A stretch of DNA of 64,000 nucleotides from Tulasnella sp. 424 (taxonomy: Eukaryota > Basidiomycota > Agaricomycetes > Cantharellales > Tulasnellaceae), in NCBI GenBank assembly GCA_019633425.1, contig WSUB01000020.1, positions 62,001 through 126,000 of the forward strand, given 5' to 3'. How positions within the stretch are numbered: the first letter of the stretch is position 1; each line of letters starts with the position of its first letter. The position numbers and the translations under genes are program-made. Shown in pieces: positions 28,635 to 40,500 of this stretch. The notes beneath the pieces were generated by a model. The model made no database searches. It was not told the DNA's origin and saw nothing but the letters and a program-made list of their open reading frames with translations.

Positions 28635-29582
28635 AACTAGGGGGGATGGTGACAGAGATCCGATACGAACTTATGCAAACATCCACTTTAACAATTGACT
28701 ATGCACTCTTGTCCTCTATTTACTGTTCAATCGACTTGCCGGGTGCAATCGACTTCCCGTCTCGCGTGTCACCTGATTTCCGACTTCAACGCCTGCGAAA
28801 CTTGTGATCCAAATATAGAAGGGATCCAGTGGTCGGCGTTTTGCGTAAAACTAGGGCCATGTGGAAGAGATTGAAATGGCTAAAGTAGCATGCTGTCTTC
28901 GAGGATGACAGTCGACGAACCACGGACTATCTCACGCGAGGTTCGGTTCTCCGACGCCAACAACGACCACCCAGCAACGGGGGTATTCGTTATCGTGGCA
29001 CCGAACCATAAACAATCGTCAGCTTTAATTATACTCGCATGCCTGACTCAGCAACGCCAGAAAAGAGCGATCTGCTCGTTTAATCAGCAAGGCAGCCGCA
29101 TTCACGGATGACGCTTTGTGCCAGATTATCTTCAAAGACTGTACCTCATTCCGTTTCCAGTGTGAATGATGCCTCACATTCAGCTTAACGAACAAGCCTT
29201 GCTACTTTAACCTGCCTGAACCCATGTCACCGAGTCTGATTCTCTTGGCGGAAAGCTTCTGGAGGTATGTGCCATGTTGTGCCTCTTCAAAGTTCACTGG
29301 CTACCTTCTAATGACCACACTGATTGCAATCGGTGCAGTTTGGATATCAGCTTCTTACTGCAAGCGGTCAGCATGGAACTAAATTCCTGGTACAGCAGAA
29401 CCGGGGTGCTGCTTGTTGAGCTCCGCGGCCGTCTTGCTGGTCGAGCATCTCCGGCGTAGAGTGCCACTTCACTTCAAAGTCTAAGCGACAGCTATATAAG
29501 TACGAGCAAAACTGGCAAAAGGCGTTGTTCAGACAATCATCCCGCCGTCTTTTCTGTCACTACTCAGTCTCTCCTTTCCACG
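28635..29582. other. Intergenic, no recognisable gene
   Basis: Only short unsupported frames. The right end is the promoter of the M36 protease-like gene, with a clear TATA box at 29493-29500. Confidence 0.4.
29493..29500 (+). promoter_or_regulatory. TATA box of the M36 protease-like gene
   Basis: TATATAAG lies 83 bp upstream of the ATG at 29583, a fitting spacing for a secreted, inducible gene. Confidence 0.6.
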
Positions 29583-32160
29583 ATGCCCTCGTTCAGTAAG
29601 CTGACCGCAATCGCTGCATTGACTCTATCATTTGTTTCCGTTGCTCCATGGAATTCTTCCTCTAAACTCGCTACTCACAAACGTCGTGCCGGTGCCGACG
29701 ACGTTGAATTCCACACCTATCATCCTCCAGCAACCTATGAAGTATGTCCTACCACATCTCTCTAGCTTGACAGAGAATGACCGGTTTCTCTGACAGGTTT
29801 TCGAAGGCGGGGTTCATTCTCTTGTCTCTCGAGCAATGCAGGACGGGAGTGTCCCTGTTTCGGTTGACGATGCTTCCATCGACTATTTGGCCAAGAAGCT
29901 TGGGGTGTCGAAGGAGTCCCTTGAAGTCAAGAGCGGCTACAAGGGTGATACGCCAACCCATGTATATGTCAGCCAGAAGTTAGTAAGCAGGTTCTGCATG
30001 TGATCTTACGATGTAAGCTAAGTTGATATGCTCAAAAACGACGTCCCTGTAGCCAACGGTATGGCAAACGTGGTATTCTCCAAAGACGGCAAGATTATGG
30101 CGGTAGGCTCCAGCCTCACCAAGCCTGATAAGCCAGTCTCTTCCAGGACATACGAGATCGCAGTCACCAATTAAGGTATCTATAGCCAAAGTTGCCTCGT
30201 CCGACCCCAAGCTCTCGGAGACCGAGGCTATTTCGACGGTTGAGACCCATCTCGGAGCAAAGGTCAATTCGTCGCTTCATCATGATGGTCCAGTAATCAT
30301 CATCTAACGTCTCTGTATGAATAGCACAATGGATTCCCAATTAAGACTGAATACGTCTTCCAGGACACCGATCACACCGCGCTGGCCTACATCGTTCAAG
30401 TCCGAAACGACAAGTCGTGGTTGGAAGCCTTCGTTGACGCCGACTCTGGGAAAGTTGTCAACGTGATCGACTTCGTCGCTCATGCATCGTATCGGGCTGT
30501 CCCTTGGACTTCGCAAGACCCCACTTGTGTTGGATTCAAGGTTTTTACGGATCCTGCCGACAAGACTGCCTCTCCCAACAGATGGCATCAGGATAGTGCA
30601 GGTTCTTACAACTTCACTAGAGGGTGAGTAGACTCAGGCGATGTTTTTCTATTTGCATGATTGTGACGCTGGGTGCTTCTAAAGAAACAATGTCGTAGCT
30701 TTCAAAGGCAAGAAAAACGAGACCACCGCGCAATCTGCTGATGGTCTTGTTTTTGATTATGCCTGGGACGAGACTACCGAACCTGACACCCAGCAAAACC
30801 TCGATGCTGCTCGCACTTCCGCGTTCTATATCTCAAATCTGGATCATGTAAGTCTTCTGATGGGACGGCCACCTTTTCCCCAAGTCTCATTCAGGATGAT
30901 CATAGGACTTGATGTACGAGTACGGCTTCACCGAGGAAGCATTCAACTTCCAAGACGACAACTACGGGAAAGGGGGCGAAGGAGGCGACGCTGTTGAAAT
31001 GTATATCCAAGCTCCAGGATCTGACAACGCGAACTTTGCAGTAAGTTGTGATTGATTGGCCTTGGTGAGACGCGAGCGCTGATCTACTTGCCCCGACCTC
31101 GCATAGACTCCACCTGAGTATGTCGCGTGACATTGGACGAGCGACCATGAGGAAGGCTGACGCATTCGGGCAACTCACAGTGGCCAACCTGGCCACTGCA
31201 ATTTGTATCTGTGGGACCTCGCCACACCCAAACGTGATGGTGACCTACCGAACGACGTCATCACCCACGAATTCACTCATGGCCTCACCAACCGCATGAC
31301 AGGCGGGGGAACAGGCCGGTAAGGAGGTTCCATTTCGAAGCTTATCGCAACCGAGCTAAGGGGTGCGGGCTCCCGCATCGTTCCAGCTGCCTCAGTACCA
31401 CGGAAGCAGGTGGTATGGGCGAGGGATGGTCTGTGACAACTGCTTTCTGGACGGAGCAGAACAGCACAAAGATTAAGGACTACGCGCTGGGAGCATGGGT
31501 GTACAATAACCCAAAGGGCATCCGCAGCGTCTTGTACAGTGCGGACATGAAAGTCGACCCTTGCGCGTACGGGACCGTCAAAACGAAGCATGAGGGTTAG
31601 CTCGTGTGCTGCACGTAAACTTGGGGACGAGGAACTCACCAAATGTTGGAACAGTGCATGCCATTGGCGAGATTTGGGCAACTCTGCCTCTCGAAGTCTA
31701 TGCAGCTCTCGTTCAGAAATAGCAAGCCATGCTCTCGCACAAATGGAATACGCATATCGCTGATCAGTCTTTTGAAACACCAGCGGATTCTCTGCTGAAT
31801 TCTTTAACCCCGACCAATGAGAGGGCAACATCGTCTTCTTGCACCTGATCGTTGACGCGCTTCCACTTCAGCCCTGCTCTCCAACCTTCGTATCCGCTCG
31901 TGACGGTAAGGCCTTCACACAGCAAGCGGAGATAACGTGAAGTTAATGCGATCATTTTTTTAGCGATCATTCTCGCTGACCAGAACCGATACCAAGGGAC
32001 AAACAAGTGCTTGCTCTGGAGTGTAAGGCATTTCGTCACGTTCACCCCCTTTTTGGAAGCCTTAACTCACGTTTAACCTGTTAGGCATTCGCCAAACGTG
32101 GTTTGGAACTGAAGGCAGCTAATTACGTTGACGACATGTCGCTCCCTGATGGCTGCTAAG
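29583..32160 (+). pseudogene. Secreted M36 metalloprotease (fungalysin) with an in-frame stop
   Basis: The N-terminus is a signal peptide (LTAIAALTLSFVSVA), followed by the FTP propeptide (LAKKLGVSKESL, PVANGMANV) and the peptidase domain with SWLEAFVDADSGKVVNVIDF, DLMYEYGFTEEAFNFQ, the zinc motif VITHEFTHGLTNRMTGG and the third-ligand region EAGGMGEGWS. Conservation continues to NRYQGTNKCLLW and the end at 32158. Defects: an in-frame TGA at 31818-31820, just after FFNPDQ and before EGNIVFLHL; an apparent frame loss near 30150-30175; and one junction around 29981-30033 that I could not resolve. GEGWS is followed by V where the family usually has D. One intron at about 31692-31752 would start with GC. 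The zinc site is intact, so decay looks recent; readthrough or an assembly error remain possible. Confidence 0.7.
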
Positions 32161-32609
32161 CCCCACACTGGACATTATCACACTTGGAGTTCCCTCCTAT
32201 GTCCTGTTCGACATCTACTCCTTGCTCGGAGTTACCCACGTTCGTTTCTAGCTTTCTATATCTACGGCATGCATGGTCGAAACTAGTCGATGTCTTCAGC
32301 AAACCACTGTCCGTTCCCGATTTGTCTTTCTGCACAATGACACGCCATTGCTGGTATTATTCTCGAGCACCGTGAGCAATGGAGAACGCAGAATGGAATA
32401 GTAAAGAAAAAGAAAGAAGGATTTTTTTTCGTTAAACAATCAGCGAGTAATGACCGAGCTGTGGAGCAGACACTCGAGTGGAGCGAGGTCTTGGCGCCTG
32501 TCGGTGATAACCTGTGCAGAGCTCCAAGGAATGACGCTCAATGATTTGAAGCATTTTTTCTCTCCTCTTCGGAGCGATGACGCTCTGTGGGACGAATAGT
32601 TAGGGACTG

Positions 32610-32617
32610 TATAAATA
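32610..32617 (+). promoter_or_regulatory. TATA box
   Basis: TATAAATA lies 106 bp before the ATG at 32723 of the small basic Hmp1-like gene. Confidence 0.5.
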
Positions 32618-32722
32618 TTGCGAGCTAAGCGATCACTGTGTAAAACATCAGAACTCCCCTACACAACACAAAAACCACTACAACTTCTCTCACATCTAGA
32701 AAGTACTACTATCACCTTACAA

Positions 32723-33215
32723 TGCCTTCTCGAATTGTTGGACGAACTCACGCTACTACCGGTGGCATCCAGGTACGGCGCGGTTGCGTGACGTCATCAT
32801 ATTTTTCCCCCTAGCTAACCTAATTCGGTGTTGCTTGCGATCTTCAGGCCCGCGTTTCCCGTTTCTTCGGCTTCCACGACAGAGCCGCTGCGCACCGCGG
32901 CAAGCAGATGATGGGTCATACCGAGCGACATGCTGCAACGACCTCAGGCTGGGCTGGGTAAGCTCAAATCGACTTTTCTGGTAGATGATATACTTACAGT
33001 ACGGCGTCTGCAGGGGAACTGGCCAGCGTATTCGCGGAAAGGGCCACAGTATTCTGGGAGCCATTACCGGTAGCCGCCGCCGTCAGGCTAGGGGCAATGC
33101 CAAGAACAATATGGGACAAATGAGGGTAAGCTACCCGCGCCACCTACACCCGTCAGATCATGATTAGCTGACATCGTAACCGGTATTTTAGCAAAACATA
33201 AACACCCGCTTCTGA
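32723..33215 (+). CDS. Small, strongly basic Hmp1/CsbD-like protein
   Basis: Four exons encode roughly 90 residues: MPSRIVGRTHATTGGIQ, then ARVSRFFGFHDRAAAHRGKQ, then GTGQRIRGKGHSILGAITGS, and QNINTRF at the end. The core GTGxRxxGKxxSxxGAxTG, followed by a Q-x-x-GNAK-NNMGQ stretch, is the same motif as in the two Hmp1-type genes at 56.5-58.1 kb, called mismatch/cruciform DNA-recognition proteins in fungi and related to bacterial CsbD. Here the normally acidic positions (Asp, Glu) are replaced by Arg, Gly, His or Asn, which makes the protein strongly basic. The frame is intact, with a TATA box upstream. Function is unknown; nucleic-acid binding is inferred from charge and family name only. Confidence 0.65.
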
Positions 33216-33385
33216 TTTTTCTCTTGCATTTCCATTTGGTTTTATGTATTCTCCTGCTGTATCCCTAGTTTAGTAATACCCATACTCTTCCTTATGAACG
33301 ACTACTTCTCCGATTGAGCTGCTATTGGATAAATGATAGAAGAAAGGTAACATTTTATTGACAGACACCGGCAAGTTCAAGAGAA

Positions 33386-34185
33386 CTAAGCTGCGGGAAC
33401 TATATGAATCTTGGTCGAGACGCAGGATGACTTCTGAAGCACATCTCCATCTCCGCTATCAAGCGTCGTCGCTGACGTGGAAGAGAGAGCGCTAACTACC
33501 CCTGGATTCTGAAGGAAGAGAACGTATGCGCCCTTCTTTCGGCTACCCTTAGGCCTCTTGCATGCCAAGAAGTCCGATGATTTCGGGAACCCCAGTTTCG
33601 TCAGATCGCTTCCGATAGTCGTGTTCCAGGTGGTCGTTGAGACGGCATCATAAGTCCTGGAAAACAATTCGTAGGTCAGCGCCGTGTTAGAAGGACGATT
33701 TCGGCATTGCCAAGCCGACGTACAGGGCAGAATAGGTGGTTGAGGCGGCGAGCGACCCGTGAGGGTTCAAGTACGAATACCCAGCACAGCCGTCAACGGT
33801 TGGGCCAGCACCCCAGAGTCCCAGAGGTCCCGGGGCTTCGTCGAACGCAAATGTGTTTTCTGGTTGACCTTTGACCAAGACGGCAACGTTCTCTGTGTCC
33901 ACCCAAACAAGAGATCAGCTCTCATCCCACCCAAGCTCTATCACAGGTACTCACTGGCTGATTCAAGATAATAGCCTGGCAGGGCGGTAGCCTAGATCGA
34001 CCTTGGTCAGTACTTGGAAATAGTGGTATCAACTAAGGGCACTTCACCTCGAAGGGGTCGGCGTACAGGAAGATATCAACGAGGGGGCATTCGTGAATCG
34101 AGGTTGTAGCCGGCGCTGGCGCACTAACTACGAATGGGACAGCAGCCAGTAGCACAGATGTGAGGGAGATGACGTTGGACTTCAT
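33386..34185 (-). CDS. Secreted protein of unknown function
   Basis: The start at 34185 gives MKSNVISLTSVLLAAVPFVV followed by SAPAPA, a good signal peptide. The mature part begins with TTSIHECPLVDIFLYADPFE and continues over three introns as YYLESAKNVAVLVKGQPEN, GPTVDGCAGYSYLNP, TYDAVSTTTWNTTIGSDL and KKGAYVLFLQNPGVVSAL, ending at 33386. About 200-220 residues, few cysteines, no catalytic motif I recognise. A TATA box is placed 48 bp upstream. A small extracellular fungal protein is the safest call; an effector-like role would be guesswork. Confidence 0.65.
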
Positions 34186-34232
34186 CTTTGCAGTTTTGCT
34201 GGAGGATCAGAAACAGCGTCGTTCCCGGTGCA

Positions 34233-34240
34233 CCTTTATA
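34233..34240 (-). promoter_or_regulatory. TATA box of the secreted-protein gene
   Basis: TATAAAGG on the minus strand, 48 bp upstream of the ATG at 34185. Confidence 0.55.
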
Positions 34241-36157
34241 GCTGTGTATCAATTCCCCTCGCCCCTGCCAAGCCGTTCCCAGTCGAGGAAACCCCGCCGG
34301 CTCATGTGAACTCGGCGAGAACGCAGACAGCAGAACCGGCGGCCCGAGACATCTTTTGTACCCACGAGAACTACAGATATCGGGTTCAGCTGTGGAAATG
34401 TTGGCGCAGGAACCGGGATGTCGAAGGCTTTGAAGTGGGAGTATGGCAAGAACACAGCGGTAAAGAACCGCCGCTCACCACCCGTACATATATAGTTTTC
34501 AAATAGGTTCGCTTCCCGAAAAAAGAGGGTGCGGTATAGGCGAACGCGGCGTCCGAAATCGGAGCCCATTGCCAGCAGGCTGAATAAAACAAGGTGACAC
34601 GAAGTCGGGACGTCGAAGATCGACTCGCTTCCAGATGAGGGGTCCCGTACCTGCGGAAAACGAGCTCTTCTGTTCCTTGGACACGGAGAGCGGAGGGACA
34701 CGGATATTGGTGGGAGTGAACCGTGGTTGAGGATATTGTCGTCTCCGCCGCTGAATGTCCAGAAGGCCTGGTAGCGGTGTTCGAAGCGAAGTAAGGTACT
34801 CGTAAGGTACTACTACATTAACCGTGTCCTCGATGGTTTAACGGTAGCGGGTTTTGTAAACGACTAGAAGGAGCACCAGCCTACCGAAGGAAGGTGTTGT
34901 TGTCTCCACCCACCAACCGACAATATTCCACCATATTGTGCTGAGCATAATAGCAACGCAGCCCTCGTCGCTCCTATGCAAATGACTGATGGTGAAAGTC
35001 AAAGAGATGCTGTATAGCCGACGGGCAGCTGACTCGCAATGGGCTGAGGGCGGCAAGTCTGAACTTGCTCCGGCAGTTCAAGGCACTGGCCTAGACGGAG
35101 TCGCGGCTTTGCAAGTGACAGCAATAGAGGCATTCGAAGTTTCGACGTTACGCCGCTAGTTTGCACTTGGCGTGGCAGAATCACCCAAACCCAGCACGGG
35201 AAATGCCGAAATACGTTAGCTGTCCTATCGCTTAACCTTTGACATCCAATCTACACAGCCACAATTGACAAGGGAACCGCATGAGCTCATTCTTACCCCA
35301 AAGATAAGCACCCACAGCCCTGTTGTGGCGATAAGCCTGACCCTCTCGCCACACGACTAAGCTCCGATAACAAAACGTAAGTTATAAAGTGAACCTTGGC
35401 CAATAGCATGCGGAAAGTTATGCAGCGGCAGCTGGGATGATATTAAAGTATGTAGTTGATTTTTCAAAAGACAAAAAATCTACACGGACTATACAAAGCT
35501 AGAGCAAGGGTAGAGCGGGAGGACGAGAGAGAGAGGAGAGCCCCAGGAAAGGAAAGAAAAAAAAGGAGGAAAAAAAGAAAAAATAAGTCAAAGCCCATAG
35601 GCTAAAGAGGAGACCAGACATCAATCACAACCGCAGCAGCACTATAACAGACAACTGAAACAAGACCGACTGGAAAGAAGAGCATAGGAGGGAGATGAAA
35701 GAAAACGAAGAAAAAGAAGAGAGGGAAAAAAAAGGGTCCACATTGCAACCCATCGTTAAGGCTCCACAAACTAGAGGAAAAGGCTCCAATACCCTCAATT
35801 CAATGCCGATGAGCAATTCTCTTCTCCACACAGCCAAGAGATACAAAGCTGGAGAGGGGAGGGTTGACTCGGACAGGGGGTCGAACGGGGAAAGGGGACC
35901 GCGGTCGGGGAAACCCCCACTCAAGTCCCATTGACGACTGGTGGGTAGTTGCCTTCTGGAGATTGAGAGAAGAAAAGGGGGGGCTGTCTATGGGAGGGGC
36001 GGAGCCAATGTCGAGGCCAATAATGTTAAGTTGAGGGGGTCGAGAGAGGGCAGGGGCGATGAAAAGTTGACGTTTGATGCCGAGAATGATGCAAGGTAAG
36101 TGCAGGAGGGGGAAAATATCATCCAAAGCTTGCGAACAACAGGGTTTCGCAAATGCT
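34241..36157. other. 1.9-kb stretch without a recognisable gene
   Basis: Short frames on both strands lack family similarity. Positions 35500-35770 are strikingly purine-rich on the plus strand (runs of A and G), which reads as a pyrimidine-rich 3' flank for the minus-strand RHB1 gene. Tandem copies of GTAAGGTACT occur near 34792-34811. Confidence 0.4.
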
Positions 36158-37545
36158 TCACATGATAATGCACTTGCTTGGGTTCTCTGGCGATGGGTTT
36201 GACGACTTTTCAATCTCGGCGAGAAGCAGCTCGAAGACCTTGCCTACAATAGAGAGAGATGGGATTTGTTAGCGTGGGCGTTCAATGCAATCACACTGCA
36301 CACTGCTCAAGACGGAAATGAACGAGGACGTGATAGGCTCAGGGCGAAAACAGGAAAGGCTTGAATTGCCAATCCTGGATCTGCGAGCAATCTCTGCCGC
36401 GTGCCCGCACGATCTCAGGGTCCTTGCGCAACGACTCAGGGGTAACGCGCGAAAGAGGCAACCGCACACCCCCCTCTCCTCGCCAGCCCCACACTCGCGC
36501 TAAGTCTGCGGAACAAGACAGGTTTCCACACTGCGTTATCGTTCCACCTCGGCAAAGAGAGAGGCCCGATGGACGATGATGGAACGCCGACGAGGAGCAA
36601 AGCGCGTGGTTGGGTGGTGCGGAGAAACAGAGGAGCAAGCGGGATTGTACGGCATGGCCAGTGGCCACTGGCCAAAGGTGGGTTTTGGGGGCGAAAAACA
36701 AAACCCGGAAAAGGGATTCTTCGACTTACCGACGTTGGAATTCGTCCGCGCGCTGGTTTCGACAAACGCAGAGTTCATGGTCTGCGCTAGCTTCTGAGCT
36801 TCCGCTTGTTGCACCTGCCTATCATGGTGGGTACTGTCGATCAGAAAACGGTTCAAAAAAACTCGTCATCAATGACGTGAACGAGAAAGAAAGAAAAAAC
36901 GGGCGATGTCCCGCGCGTGGGCGTTTGGGGTGTTAAGGTGGTTTGGGCGAGAGGAATGGTGTAGGGGCGTGTTAAAAGATAAGGAGTTTAAGCTTACCTT
37001 TGGTCAGCAAGGTCGCACTTCTGGCCGACTACGACGCATGGGACTTTGGTCTCTCCAGAGTAGTCAAGGATCTTGTCGTGCACGATTTGGATCATGTCGA
37101 AGGAATTGCGGTTTGCAACGCTGTAGACCAGGACGTAGCCATGGATGCCGACGGCGTGCTTGGAGTTTAGTATTGAGAACTCATCCTGCGAGTAAGGACT
37201 GTCAGCTAGTGCACGGTGAGGCGCAAGGGAAGGGGGGCGTGCGTACCTGGCCTGCAGTGTCGATAATGTCACAGTCGTACTCTACACCATTATATTTGAT
37301 GTTCTTGGTAAAGGTATTCTCGATGGTAGGATAATAGGATTCCACGAAGGTATTGTCGACGTATTGAACGACGAGAGAGGATTTACCTGCGTATAAAGGG
37401 GACACAGCGTGAGTGAACGGCGAGCTCGGGATGGGAAGGGGGGCGAGGGCTGCGCTCAGTCCAGGCTTGAACGCTTACCGACTGAACGGGATCCCAGGAC
37501 AGCAATGCGTCTCTTCTTTAATGGGTCAGCGCCTGCGTGCATCAT
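36158..37545 (-). CDS. RHB1: Ras-family GTPase Rheb
   Basis: Rheb activates TORC1 and affects amino-acid uptake and growth. Exon 1 gives KKRRIAVLGSRSVGKSSLVV with the P-loop, where Arg stands at the position corresponding to Ras Gly12, a Rheb trait. Then YYPTIENTF (effector loop), CDIIDTAGQDEFSIL (G3), GYVLVYSVANRNSFDMI, VPCVVVGQKCDLADQR (G4), FVETSARTNSNVGKVFELLL (G5), and a CIIM C-terminus fit for farnesylation. G4 reads QKCD instead of NKxD, so nucleotide specificity may be relaxed. Introns are short except the last, 36244-36729, which is 486 nt and contains a 20-bp palindrome. Start at 37545; a second ATG follows immediately. Confidence 0.92.
36655..36674. repeat. Perfect 20-bp palindrome inside the long RHB1 intron
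   Basis: The arm TGGCCAGTGG is followed directly by its reverse complement. In the transcript it could only form a hairpin with a few unpaired bases at the tip. It lies about 55 nt downstream of the 5' splice site of the 486-nt last intron. Confidence 0.75.
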
Positions 37546-40500
37546 GATGGATATTACTAGAGTAGAGTAGAGCGAGGAACGTTGAAGGAGATGCAAGAGG
37601 AGGGGAGAGGTGAGAGAGGCTGGGGGAGAGGTTGGGTGGGTTGGATTTGGGTAGCGAATCCTCTGCGTTCTTATTTCAAAGGCCCAACCTAAAGGGTCTC
37701 TGTGGGTCCAGGCTCCCGGTTGTTTGCGTCTGCTTGCATCCTCCCCCCAAAGACCCGTCAGTCCGGAAACGAAACGGTGCGAGCTTTTCCCCATTACCCG
37801 ACTTTTCATTACACTCACCGCCCGACACGCTCATCGCCCCTGTCCAGTGACCCGACATTTTCCAGCTTTACGCGTGTTAGACGCAAGAAAGGGCGATCAC
37901 CGCGCAACCCGGAATAGCCCTCCCGACGCTGCCGTACATACACCTCGTAAAATCGGAGCGACCTCGCCGTAAGACGAGAAAAGGTATTATCCTGGAATGG
38001 GCTCTCCTCCGGTGCAACATGTGGACGTGCGGCACATGTCTCCGTCCCACCCACCCGACGTCTCAAACGCAAGCGCATTTACTCCCGAGATGCTCAATCC
38101 CAGCATCCACTTTCTCCCGGAAATGCTACGGCTAATACTCTTGACGCAAAACCACACTCTAATCTAAACGTGCGACGCAAGACGAATATACTTACTCCGC
38201 GCATAATAATCCCTCGTATTTGTTTGTCACCGCCACCTCCTCGGGTAACGGGTTGCAAAGTGCACGCGACACTTTGCTTTTGCTCCATCTTGTCAGCAAG
38301 CTTCACGGTAGCCTGTACATTTATCCCCCTCGTCAAGCGCAAAATCGGAGCCTATCTGACAACTTAAAATCCTGCGACAAGCTACTTCCTTCGAACTGAG
38401 TCCCATCAGGGCAAGCTGAACGCTCGCTGAACACCCAGACGGCAAGTACACCTCCTTCCGAAGGAGGCAATCCCGCGCCTGTATCATGGTAATAAGGCCT
38501 TGCTGTCCCGATTTCCCTGATTTACTGTTGCGGCGGCTGAGGATATGAAACGACGCTCTCATAAAATCTAGCTTTTCCTTGATTCCTAAACCACGGTCAG
38601 GTATTCCACGCATCAATCGATATGGCTAATGAAAAAAGGCAACCACACTCCTTTTCCACTAGAAGATGCAAGGATGCATCAGGCAAGAAGTTTTTAAGCT
38701 TTCGTTTAATTACCTTAGTGCTAGTGGCTCATCATCGGACAGACGTATTACCTGACGTAGACTGAGCTAAGCAGGTTGGAGGAGGCACAGACCTTGCCCC
38801 GCAGTGAGAGGAGCTGGTAGTGGGGTACTTGGGAAAAAAGAACGTCTGAAAACGCACCCACCCCGAAGTCCTTGGTACACAGGCCTAGGCAGTCTTAACC
38901 CTCCTCGGACCCACTTCTTTCTTGATTATTTTTTTCTCTTCCTCGCTGGGCTCCGGTAGTCCCATACCGCATCTCCGGGCCATACGGAACGTGGTGTGTG
39001 GGTGGGTAACGGGATGTCGATGGGACTACGAAACGTCCTGAGCCACGATCTCTAATGGGATGGGAGAAAGAAAAGGTGTGCCAGAGCATCTCATCTTATC
39101 GATGCTTCCCTCGAGTCCCATATCGGAAGGGCTTGTGTGCTGAACAGATGGATTATCATCGCGTCGACCTGGATGGTCGATGAGCTTTATCTCTCGGAGT
39201 TCGTAACGATTGACCGTCGCTCGAGTTCCGTCCGGCCAGTTGTCCACCGGTGAATCTATCACACAGACGCCCAAGATACTCGGCAGCACATAGAGCGGCC
39301 ACACCCATGCAGTGGCATTTCGAAAGCTTTCCCTTGGCCGCAGTATGGCATGACATCACAGGCCCATCCTCAACCACAACCCTCTCTCGGACTAATATCC
39401 ACAAATTAGCGCTTTCGACCAGCCCGGATGAACCCCCCAATCACATCCGAACCATTATTATTTTCAAATTCGCCGTTTCATCATGAGGCACCCTCGTTCT
39501 TTTCCGGCATCAAAAGAGATGCGTTAGTGTTCTTGCAAAAGAGGTATGGCGAGCGTCAAAACATCAATCCAGGAAGCCCCAAATTTTGTTAAGCGAGATC
39601 CGGTAATCGTCGTCATCATCATCTCTCGGTAGCACTTCTCTTCATGGATGAACGATCAATGTCCGCGTATGTACAACCACCAGAAGGAATAACACGTCGA
39701 ACGGTAGCAATCACTAGTGCTCAATCGATCGGCCGATTTCGTGCGACGTGTGTTTGGGGCAATGGGCATTTTTGAAAGGTGCGGGGAAGGTAGGTCTAGG
39801 ACAAACTCTCGTGAAAGTGAGAGTCGATGCCCCCATCTGCAAGGTGCCGTGCAAAGGAAAGAGAAAACAAAACAAACTGAATGGGAAGGTACATAAAGCA
39901 TGCAGCACAAATCGGTAAAGTCGGAATTAGCCTGATTCGGCATGTGAGAGCCGGCAACAAGAGTCCGTGGCAAAACATATATATATTCCTTTCAACCCCG
40001 CACTTTTTCTTCTGAGACTGTTGCTGACAATGGTCGACGGTGAATTGGGAAGGTGTCCCCGGATCGATGACGAAGTGATGAAGTGCTGAACGAAGTTCGT
40101 TGATGACCGGACGTTGCCGGGGGGTGAACGAGTGAGAGTGGAAGGTGCGATCATGGCTGCGGCGAGTGGGAGGTTGGGTGGGTTGAAGTTGCCCGCCTTG
40201 CGCTGTGGTAGGACGATGCACCCCACTATCGGCGACTCTCACCCACCTAGAGACTCTGAATGAAAGCCTACCCCTCAACGAGCAGCAGTCGCCGTCGACC
40301 CAGCCACGAACAGATCAAGAAAAAAGTCGCTAGGGCCTGCGTACCCCGCACCCATCACTGGAGCCAGTACCGAGGACGACGAGCATCAAAGCAAAGAAAA
40401 TGGCATAGCTTCTCGTGTCGTCGCCTGAGAGAGTCCCACCCCGCAATGTTACTCTCCCGATGCGGTCAGGACGGGTGGGGGTACGACGATTATTACTTTC

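Noticed and set aside
34826..34900. tRNA-like A-box sequence (TGGTTTAACGG)
   Set aside because: No matching B box at the right distance and no cloverleaf or anticodon stem could be drawn.
35500..35800. Purine-rich stretch as a possible microsatellite or structural repeat
   Set aside because: There is no regular period; it reads as a 3' flank of the minus-strand RHB1 gene.
39796..40278. 160-codon minus-strand open frame
   Set aside because: Atypical composition, no domain, overlaps other frames of similar length, and no splice context supports it.
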